A DNA stretch of 6,791 nucleotides from Pseudomonadota bacterium. Its GTDB lineage: Bacteria; Pseudomonadota; Gammaproteobacteria; Xanthomonadales; Rhodanobacteraceae. Both the position numbers and the translations under genes were made by a program. Shown here one piece after another: positions 1 to 4,841 of this stretch (positions within the stretch are counted from its first letter, which is position 1; each line of letters opens with the position of its first letter). The stretch covers positions 1 through 6,791 of the forward strand of contig JANXVS010000454.1 in assembly GCA_025351555.1 (NCBI GenBank), in the 5' to 3' direction. The notes under the pieces are model-generated. The model searched no databases and was not told the origin of the DNA. It saw nothing but the letters and a program-made list of their open reading frames with translations.

Positions 1-1102
1 GCAATACCTGCACCTTCACCTCGCTGCCGGCGGGCTGTTCGCGCAGCAGACGCAGCGCATCTTCGGGGCGTTCGACTTTCTGGCCGGCGACATCGAGCAG
101 CACGTCGCCGGGTTTGATGCCCTTAAGCGATTCGTTCGCCGACAGCACGAGTACGCCCTTGTCCGTTCCGAAATAGCCGCCCAGATCCGGATTCAGACTC
201 ACCAGGTTCAGGCCCCACCACGGCGTCGAGAAGTTCACGCGATCAAACGCGCGCCTTACCTGTTCGCCGGCGCGTTCGGCGACGCGCTCGGCAACATGCG
301 CATGGCTCATCGCGCGCTCAACCGTTTCATGAATGTGCTTGTCGAAATCCGGCGGCAGTACTCCATGTTTGCCGAGTTCCGCCAGTTCGTGCATGTCATC
401 CGCATCCATGCCGGTAAACGCTTCGCCGAAATTGTAGGGTTCGCGGCGTTCGGCCTTTACCGCGATCTCATTCTTCTTGCCATCGCGCAGCACGCTCAGC
501 GCGACGCTCTGGCCAATCTTCAGATTCTGGACATTTTCCGGCCATTCGATCTTGTTGCCATTGACAACCGTCTTGCCGTCGATGGCTATGATGACGTCGC
601 CATGCCGGATGCCGGCCCTGTCGGCCGGCCCGCCCGGAGTCACCGCATCGACCCGCAAGCCTTTCGTGCCTGCCGAGTCCTCGTCACTGAACACCACGCC
701 GATCATGCCCCGATCGGGATTGCCCAGGTAACGATAAGCATAGGCGCGCGGCCCGACGTCGCCGAGCTTGGCCGAGACTTCGGCCATCTTTCGCGACAGT
801 TCGCGCATCTGATCGCGCATGCTGTCCAGTTCACGCCGCGCGCTTTCGGCATCAACGCGCGCAGAATTTGCGTCAATGCGGTCCGCCTCGGCATTGCCGC
901 GCGCGGTCGTCGGCGCAGCAGGAAGGCTAGGCGCACGCGCCTTTTCCGCCTTGCTGCGCGCAGCATCCGCGTCGATGCGCGCTGCCTCGGCGCCCGCGTG
1001 CGCAGTCGCCGGCGTGTCGGGCACGCTGTCGGCAGCGATGCCGTTGGCGCTGAGCGCCAGCGCAAAGGCAAGCAGTGGAACTTGGGTAAAAGTGCGATTC
1101 AT
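1..1102 (-). CDS. Exported protein with two PDZ domains (3' end outside window)
   Basis: The reading frame stays open from an ATG at 1102 to the left edge, 367 codons without a stop. An AAGG six bases upstream of the ATG serves as ribosome binding site. Residues 1-24 form a signal peptide (MNRTFTQ, then a hydrophobic stretch ending near GIAA), so the product is probably periplasmic or envelope-bound. Residues 35-112 are Ala/Glu/Arg-rich and probably helical or coiled coil, with repeated units RIDADAAR (42-49), RIDANSAR (75-82) and RVDAESAR (82-89). PDZ1 is about 128-218 (RGMIGVVF loop near 131-138; TPGGPADRAGIRHGDVIIAIDG at about 155-176). PDZ2 starts about 294 (WWGLNLVSL; GIKPGDVLLDVAGQKV) and reaches the edge. 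No trypsin-like or other protease domain precedes the PDZ domains, unlike DegP/DegS. It is the third gene of the sigma/anti-sigma operon, 9 bp after the preceding stop. A role in sensing or binding misfolded envelope protein ends is inference. Confidence 0.88.
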   Translation of the reverse strand, partial: MNRTFTQVPLLAFALALSANGIAADSVPDTPATAHAGAEAARIDADAARSKAEKARAPSLPAAPTTARGNAEADRIDANSARVDAESARRELDSMRDQMRELSRKMAEVSAKLGDVGPRAYAYRYLGNPDRGMIGVVFSDEDSAGTKGLRVDAVTPGGPADRAGIRHGDVIIAIDGKTVVNGNKIEWPENVQNLKIGQSVALSVLRDGKKNEIAVKAERREPYNFGEAFTGMDADDMHELAELGKHGVLPPDFDKHIHETVERAMSHAHVAERVAERAGEQVRRAFDRVNFSTPWWGLNLVSLNPDLGGYFGTDKGVLVLSANESLKGIKPGDVLLDVAGQKVERPEDALRLLREQPAGSEVKVQVL

Positions 1103-1111
1103 GGGAAGCCT

Positions 1112-1774
1112 TCAGTTGATTCGGTTGAGAGTGTCGATAAACGCCGTCGTCGATGCGGTTTCGGCGAGCCGATAATTTGAATAGCGCAGCGCGGTCAGGT
1201 CTTCGAGCAAGGCTACTCGCCGTTGCCACAGCGGCAAGGCACGGGTCGGCGCAGACGCCAACTCGACATCGACCAGTCCGATGAGGTTTTCGATTTCGCT
1301 CGCGGCGACCAGGTCTTGGCTCGGCAGCGGCGATGCCGCGTGCCGTGTGTCACGCAGCCAACGCTCCAGCGCTTGCGATCGAGTCTGCGCCGCGGCAAGT
1401 TGCACCTCGGCGCCTTCCGACGTTTGTATATTTGTTGCATTTGTCATATTTGCCGCATCCACGCCAGCTGTGCCATTCGCTGCACTATTCGAAGTTGAAG
1501 ATGTAGTGGCGGGCGTAACGGTCGCAATCGTGGTGATGGAGGGCGGTGGAGGACGGTGCAGCATTTGTGGAACAACCAGCGCCAAAGCGAGCCCCGCGGC
1601 GAGCGTAAGTGGCACGCCATAGCGCCACGCACGCCGCGGCCGCCTTGCCGATGTGCTGCTCGACGCCAGCTGCGCGGCGAGCGCGGGCCAGCCATCGCGA
1701 CCCGGTGTGGCGAGCGGCAACGCACGCAACGTGTCGACGAGTTTCATCCCGGTGGTGGCGTTCAGATCAGACAT
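1112..1774 (-). CDS. Probable anti-sigma factor, single-pass membrane protein
   Basis: A 220-residue protein with ATG at 1774, preceded by GGGAG (1781-1785) six bases upstream. Residues 1-50 are the predicted cytoplasmic part, with LRALPLATPGRDGWPALAAQL at 16-36, an LP...P..D.WP pattern I associate with proteins encoded after ECF sigma genes in Xanthomonadales-like bacteria. A basic stretch (RRPRRAWR) leads into one membrane segment at about 53-71. Residues 74-120 are a low-complexity Pro/Thr/Ala/Asn-rich linker and 121-220 a mostly helical periplasmic region. There is no HxxxCxxC zinc motif, so it is not a classical ZAS anti-sigma factor. The start overlaps the sigma gene by 13 bp, implying translational coupling and similar amounts of both proteins. 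The anti-sigma role rests on position, topology and the N-terminal pattern, not on a recognised full-length domain. Confidence 0.8.
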   Translation of the reverse strand: MSDLNATTGMKLVDTLRALPLATPGRDGWPALAAQLASSSTSARRPRRAWRYGVPLTLAAGLALALVVPQMLHRPPPPSITTIATVTPATTSSTSNSAANGTAGVDAANMTNATNIQTSEGAEVQLAAAQTRSQALERWLRDTRHAASPLPSQDLVAASEIENLIGLVDVELASAPTRALPLWQRRVALLEDLTALRYSNYRLAETASTTAFIDTLNRIN

Positions 1775-2340
1775 GCGGCGCTCCCAACTTGAATCGAGCA
1801 GGGTGATGGATCAAGCATCGCGCGCAGGCGTGCCGTGCCGCGCGCGACCTGCGATTTGGAAAAACTCGTCGTCTTGCCCACGAATTCTGCAATTTCAGGA
1901 TGTGAGTAACCTTCCACGTGGTACATCCACAGCACGCTGCGGGTAAGCGCCGGCAAGGTTCCCAGCGCACGTTCCAGTGCCGACGCATCGGCATGTACCC
2001 AAGTCGGCGCGCCGTCGTCGACCAGATACTCGACATCGCTTTCGGATTCGAAATGACGTTCGCGGCGCAGGCGCATCAGCGCTTCGTTCAATGCAATCTG
2101 CCGCAGCCAGGCCCAGAACGGCGCATCGCTGCGGTATTGGTCGATGCGCTGGAACACTTTCAGCATCGCATCGTGCAGCACGTCACGTGCGGCTTCGGCA
2201 TCGCCAAGGATGCGCAGCGCCAGCGTATATGCCGGCCGCTCGAAAAGACGATACAGGCGCTCGAACGCGTCCAGCTCGCGCGCCTTCGCACGGTCGATCA
2301 GGGATTGCGACACCTCAAGCTGGAACGACGATGCGGTCAT
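1762..2340 (-). CDS. ECF-family RNA polymerase sigma factor
   Basis: A 192-residue sigma-70-family protein of normal ECF size with only regions 2 and 4. Region 2 spans about 24-95: AFERLYRLFERPAYTLALRILGD is followed by the core-binding helix DAEAARDVLHDAMLKVF and the -10-recognition helix PFWAWLRQIALNEALMRLRRER. Region 4 spans about 124-175: LGTLPALTRSVLWMYHVEGYSHPEIAEF with the helix-turn-helix ending SKSQVARGTARLRAML. The ATG at 2340 is the only plausible start, because a TGA lies in frame four codons upstream. The 3' end overlaps the anti-sigma gene by 13 bp, typical of a sigma/anti-sigma pair. Its upstream sequence is unusual: a 272 bp palindromic element ends exactly at the start codon, leaving only a weak ACAGG as ribosome binding site. 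Regulon and inducing signal cannot be read from the sequence; envelope stress is inferred from the PDZ partner. Confidence 0.93.
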   Translation of the reverse strand: MTASSFQLEVSQSLIDRAKARELDAFERLYRLFERPAYTLALRILGDAEAARDVLHDAMLKVFQRIDQYRSDAPFWAWLRQIALNEALMRLRRERHFESESDVEYLVDDGAPTWVHADASALERALGTLPALTRSVLWMYHVEGYSHPEIAEFVGKTTSFSKSQVARGTARLRAMLDPSPCSIQVGSAACLI

Positions 2341-2373
2341 AGGGCCTGTTCACACGACTCTGAGTGGGTCGCG
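2341..2373. repeat. Left terminal inverted repeat of the palindromic element
   Basis: Pairs with 2580-2612 over 33 bp with mismatches only at 2365 and 2369. On the minus strand its outer end supplies the ACAGGCCCT just before the sigma start codon, so the only Shine-Dalgarno-like bases of the sigma gene lie in the stem. Confidence 0.85.
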
Positions 2374-2472
2374 TTGTGCTTGTGCGGTTGTCAGGCAAGG
2401 CGCGCGCCGCAGCGCCATAGTCATTCTATGGCCAAGGCGCGCACCGCCGCATGGCGACCGCACAAGCACAAC
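2373..2472. repeat. Internal hairpin arm A of the palindromic element
   Basis: GTTGTGCTTGTGCGGT (2373-2388) is the exact reverse complement of 2457-2472, a 16 bp stem that can be extended by about 5 more pairs with G-T wobbles. A nested hairpin GCCATAG-TCATT-CTATGGC lies at 2414-2432. CAAGGCGCGC occurs twice in direct orientation (2396-2405 and 2433-2442). Confidence 0.8.
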
Positions 2473-2486
2473 CCTTCGGGCCGGGA

Positions 2487-2571
2487 CGCTTTGCACACAT
2501 CGCGTTGTTGCCGCTCGCTCATGTACGTTGAGTACACTTCGTTCGCGGCGTCTAGCGCTGCGTGCAAAGCG
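2487..2571. repeat. Internal hairpin arm B of the palindromic element
   Basis: CGCTTTGCAC (2487-2496) pairs exactly with GTGCAAAGCG (2562-2571). A nested hairpin TGTAC-GTTGA-GTACA sits at 2522-2536, with CCGC/GCGG (2511-2514 and 2545-2548) able to extend the stem discontinuously. Confidence 0.75.
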
Positions 2572-2579
2572 CCTTCCGG

Positions 2580-2612
2580 CGCGGCCCGCTCAGAGTCGTG
2601 TGAACAGGCCCT
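2580..2612. repeat. Right terminal inverted repeat of the palindromic element
   Basis: Reverse complement of 2341-2373 at 31 of 33 positions. Just outside it the minus strand reads TATAGGAGG, giving a strong AGGAGG motif that no start codon uses. Confidence 0.85.
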
Positions 2613-2615
2613 CCT
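2610..2615 (-). promoter_or_regulatory. Orphan AGGAGG Shine-Dalgarno-like motif
   Basis: The plus strand reads CCTCCT, so the minus strand carries a consensus AGGAGG that partly overlaps the end of the palindromic element. No ATG, GTG or TTG follows at a working distance. The nearest gene in that direction is the sigma gene, about 270 nt away across the element. It may be the original ribosome binding site, displaced by insertion; this is inference and the match could be chance. Confidence 0.4.
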
Positions 2616-2649
2616 ATAGATGCACCCGAATGCGGAACGGTCGCAAGTG

Positions 2650-2697
2650 GCGGACGGCGTTGTCCGCGGCGTGTCCGCATCCTGCCGCGGACACGCC
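2650..2697. promoter_or_regulatory. Probable upstream activator sites for a sigma-54 enhancer-binding protein
   Basis: GGCGTGTCCGC (2668-2678) is the exact reverse complement of GCGGACACGCC (2687-2697), with an 8 nt spacer. A second pair, GCGGAC (2650-2655) and GTCCGC (2662-2667), precedes it. TGTCCGC also occurs twice in direct orientation, 11 bp apart (2661-2667 and 2672-2678), about one helical turn. The cluster lies roughly 80-125 bp upstream of the expected transcription start of the exporter operon, the normal range for activator sites of sigma-54 promoters. The identity of the activator is unknown; a hairpin in RNA is the alternative reading. Confidence 0.65.
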
Positions 2698-2748
2698 CTG
2701 ACGACGAACGACCCCTGGTTTTTGGCGTCACAGCGCCATATTTACCGC

Positions 2749-2764
2749 TGGCACGGGCATTGCT
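2749..2764 (+). promoter_or_regulatory. Sigma-54 (RpoN) promoter of the exporter operon
   Basis: TGGCACGGGCATTGCT matches the sigma-54 consensus TGGCACG-N4-TTGC(A/T) at every conserved position, with GG (2750-2751) and GC (2762-2763) separated by exactly 10 bp. Transcription would start near 2775, giving a leader of about 24 nt before the ATG at 2799. The -12 element covers 2760, which rules out the in-frame TTG there as a start codon. With the half-site cluster upstream, the architecture of an activator-dependent promoter is complete. Confidence 0.85.
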
Positions 2765-2798
2765 ATGGGTACTTGAAACGCCATTGGAATTGCCCGCA

Positions 2799-4067
2799 AT
2801 GATTCGTGACACCTCCGCCCAGGACCGCCGCATCCAGGCCGAAAATCCGCGCCGGCGCTGGATCGTGATCGGCGCCGTGGGCGCAGCCGTGCTGGCAGCG
2901 CTTGTCTGGGTGGTACCGACCGTCGCGCGACTGATGAGCGCGGGTGTATCGGCAAGCTCGGCGAGCCTGCGCATCGCCGAAGTCAAACGCGGCACGCTGA
3001 CGCGCGACATTTCCGCGCAGGGCAAGGTAGTCGCGGCGGTGAGTCCGACGTTGTATACCAATGCGGCGGGTACGGTGACGTTTACCGCCCACGCCGGCGA
3101 CAAGGTGGAAAAGGATCAGGTGCTTGCCGAGGTCGACAGTCCGGAGCTGAACAACAAGCTCGAACAGGAGCAGGCCACGTTCGACAGCGCACAGATTGAT
3201 GTCGAGCGCACGAATATCGACAATCGGCAGAAGCAACTGACCGCGAAGAAGACGTTCGATCAAGCGTCCATCGACCGGCAGACTGCGGCGCGCGAAGTCG
3301 AACGCAACTCCAAGGGTTTCCAGGCCGGTGCGATTCCCGAGATCAATGTGCTGCGCGCAAAAGATGCGCTGGCCAAGGCCGAAATCGATGTCAGCCATGC
3401 CGAGCAGGATTCCAAATTACTCGGCGAAACGCTGGCGTTCGAACTCAAGACCAAGCGTCTGGCGCTGGATCGCCAGAAGCTGCTGGTCGCCAATCTGCAG
3501 CGCCAGGTCGATCAGCTCAATATCCGTTCGCCGGTGTCCGGCCAGGTCGGTCAACTACTGGTGCAGCAGAAGGCGAATATCGCGGCCAATACCGGCTTGC
3601 TCACGGTGATCGACCTGTCCGCGCTCGAGCTCGAGTTGCAAGTGCCGGAAGTATTCGCCCACGATCTGGCCATCGGCATGCCGGCGGAAATTCTGGATGG
3701 CGATAAAAAGTATACCGGCGCGCTGTCGGCAGTGTCGCCGGAAGTGGTCGATGGCCAGGTCGTCGCGCGCGTGCGCTTCGGCGACGACAAGCCCGCGGGC
3801 CTGCGCCAGAGCCAGCGCCTGACCACGCGCATCCTGATCGACGAGCATCCGAACGTGTTGCTGGTCGAGCGCGGCTCGTTCTTGGATTCCGGCGCCGGCC
3901 GTGTCGCCTACATCGTGCGCAATGGCGTTGCCGAGCGCACGCCGATCCAGGTCGGTGCCACGAGTTTGAATTCCGTGGAAATCGTGTCCGGTGTGAAGGA
4001 AGGCGATCGCATCGTCATCTCCGGCACGGACGCGTTCAATGGTACGCAGAAAGTCGTCTTGAATTGA
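2799..4067 (+). CDS. MacA/HlyD-like periplasmic adaptor of an ABC exporter
   Basis: A 422-residue membrane fusion protein that links the inner-membrane ABC transporter to an outer-membrane channel. After a basic cytoplasmic tip (NPRRRW, 16-21) there is one membrane anchor at about 21-41. The first half of the biotinyl-lipoyl domain is about 70-115 (GTVTFTAHAGDKVEKDQVLAEV); a long Gln/Glu/Lys/Arg-rich helical hairpin spans about 116-240; the second lipoyl half is about 241-275 (LNIRSPVSGQVGQLLVQQKANI); the beta-barrel follows at about 276-348 and the membrane-proximal domain at 350-422, ending in VKEGDRIVISGTDAFNG. The ATG at 2799 is chosen because GGAA lies 9 bases upstream and the in-frame TTG at 2760 falls inside the promoter. 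It is the first gene of the operon. Substrate cannot be predicted; peptides, lipids or macrolide-like compounds are all possible for the family. Confidence 0.92.
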   Translation: MIRDTSAQDRRIQAENPRRRWIVIGAVGAAVLAALVWVVPTVARLMSAGVSASSASLRIAEVKRGTLTRDISAQGKVVAAVSPTLYTNAAGTVTFTAHAGDKVEKDQVLAEVDSPELNNKLEQEQATFDSAQIDVERTNIDNRQKQLTAKKTFDQASIDRQTAAREVERNSKGFQAGAIPEINVLRAKDALAKAEIDVSHAEQDSKLLGETLAFELKTKRLALDRQKLLVANLQRQVDQLNIRSPVSGQVGQLLVQQKANIAANTGLLTVIDLSALELELQVPEVFAHDLAIGMPAEILDGDKKYTGALSAVSPEVVDGQVVARVRFGDDKPAGLRQSQRLTTRILIDEHPNVLLVERGSFLDSGAGRVAYIVRNGVAERTPIQVGATSLNSVEIVSGVKEGDRIVISGTDAFNGTQKVVLN

Positions 4068-4092
4068 TCGTTCTTGAATTGAATCGTTCTTA
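4054..4092 (+). repeat. Short tandem repeat across the adaptor stop codon
   Basis: TCGTCTTGAATTGA (4054-4067), TCGTTCTTGAATTGAA (4068-4083) and a partial TCGTTCTTA (4084-4092) are near-identical consecutive units. The first contains the stop codon of the adaptor gene, so the repeat extends the spacer before the ATPase gene. It looks like slippage or duplication; no function is visible. Confidence 0.65.
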
Positions 4093-4105
4093 GCCGAGGC
4101 CCGTC

Positions 4106-4831
4106 ATGCTGAAAATGTCGCATCTTTCCAAAGTATACCGTACCCACATGGTCGAGACGCACGCCTTGCGTGATTTCTCGATCCACGTGCGCGATGGCGA
4201 ATTCGTCGCCGTGACCGGTCCGTCGGGCTCGGGCAAGACCACGTTCCTCAACATCGCCGGCCTGCTTGAGGAATTCAGCGGCGGCGAGTTCTGGCTGGAT
4301 GGCGTCGATGTGCGCGGCATGGGCGATGACGCGCGCTCGCGCCTGCGCAACGAGAAAATCGGCTTCATCTTCCAGAGTTTCAACCTGATTCCCGATTTGA
4401 ACATCTTCGACAACGTCGACGTGCCACTGCGCTACCGCCGCTTCAATGCTCCCGAGCGCAAGAAGCGCATTGACGAGGCGCTGACCCGCGTCGGCTTGGC
4501 CTCGCGCATGAAGCACTACCCGTCGGAATTGTCCGGCGGACAGCAGCAGCGCGTGGCGATCGCGCGCGCGCTGGCCGGCTCGCCGCGTCTGCTGATGGCC
4601 GACGAGCCGACCGGAAACCTCGACTCGCTGATGGCGCGCGGCGTGCTGGAACTGCTCGAGGAAATCAATCGCCAGGGCACCACAATCATCATGGTGACGC
4701 ACGATCCGGAACTGGCCGCGCGCGCCCAGCGCAACGTGCACATCATCGATGGCCAGGTCACCGACTTTGACGACGAGCCGAAACTGCGCACACCGAACCG
4801 CGACGGTAGCCCTGCTGTTGCGATGGCCTGA
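4106..4831 (+). CDS. ABC transporter ATP-binding protein, MacB/LolD type
   Basis: A 241-residue stand-alone nucleotide-binding subunit that would power the exporter from the cytoplasmic face. All catalytic motifs are intact: Walker A GPSGSGKT (38-45), Q-loop Gln90 in FIFQSFNLIP, signature LSGGQ (142-146), Walker B LLMADE (162-167) followed by PTGNLDS as in the LolD/MacB/FtsE group, and H-loop His199 in VTHD. Length fits the family, with a short polar tail after 220 (DDEPKLRTPNRDG) that is probably unstructured. A GAGG six bases upstream supports the ATG at 4106. It follows the adaptor gene by 38 bp and its stop lies 10 bp before the first permease gene, whose ribosome binding site overlaps this stop. 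Confidence 0.95.
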   Translation: MLKMSHLSKVYRTHMVETHALRDFSIHVRDGEFVAVTGPSGSGKTTFLNIAGLLEEFSGGEFWLDGVDVRGMGDDARSRLRNEKIGFIFQSFNLIPDLNIFDNVDVPLRYRRFNAPERKKRIDEALTRVGLASRMKHYPSELSGGQQQRVAIARALAGSPRLLMADEPTGNLDSLMARGVLELLEEINRQGTTIIMVTHDPELAARAQRNVHIIDGQVTDFDDEPKLRTPNRDGSPAVAMA

Positions 4832-4841
4832 GAGGACGACC

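Larger units (their letters stand above)
2341..2612. mobile_element. MITE-like 272 bp palindromic element
   Basis: The ends are inverted copies: 2341-2364 and 2589-2612 are exact reverse complements (24 bp, beginning AGGGCCTGTTCACACGACTC), and the match extends to 33 bp (2341-2373 against 2580-2612) with 2 mismatches, both G-T compatible in RNA. Inside are two further hairpin arms, so a transcript or cruciform would form a three-way junction. No transposase or other ORF is supported inside. Size, terminal inverted repeats and lack of coding capacity fit a miniature inverted-repeat or similar non-autonomous repeat. I see no clear target-site duplication, so mobilisation is inference. Its left end touches the ATG of the sigma gene. 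Confidence 0.75.
2341..2798. other. Divergent intergenic region between sigma and exporter operons
   Basis: This 458 bp gap separates the start of the sigma gene from the start of the adaptor gene and carries no convincing gene. From left to right it holds the palindromic element (2341-2612), an AGGAGG motif on the minus strand (2610-2615), a cluster of TGTCCGC/GCGGAC(A) half-sites (2650-2697), a short imperfect hairpin TGGCG/CGCCA (2723-2738), the sigma-54 promoter (2749-2764) and the adaptor ribosome binding site (2786-2789). I see no convincing sigma-70 or ECF promoter for the sigma operon. Confidence 0.8.

Noticed and set aside
296..1180. 294-codon open frame on the plus strand
   Set aside because: Antisense to the PDZ protein gene, whose signal peptide and two PDZ domains are clear; the composition is shadow-like.
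2341..2612. Target-site duplication flanking the palindromic element
   Set aside because: The flanks (TCAT on the left, CCTATAG on the right) share only short TAT/CAT-like bases not placed directly against both ends.
1918..2619. 233-codon open frame on the plus strand
   Set aside because: Runs antisense through the sigma gene and across the palindromic element; no domain and no ribosome binding site of note.
2617..2646. Sigma-70-like promoter for the sigma operon (TTGCGA on the minus strand with a TATAGG-like -10)
   Set aside because: The spacing is about 22 bp and the -10 match is poor; I could not support it.
2723..2738. TGGCG/CGCCA hairpin between activator sites and promoter
   Set aside because: Only a 5 bp stem with no U-run after it; not a terminator, and too short to call an operator.
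2760..2798. Upstream TTG start for the adaptor, adding 13 residues
   Set aside because: The TTG is part of the -12 element of the sigma-54 promoter and lies before the expected transcription start.
2620..2802. 60-codon open frame overlapping the promoter region
   Set aside because: It covers the activator half-sites and the sigma-54 promoter, has no family resemblance, and its start lacks a good ribosome binding site on that strand.
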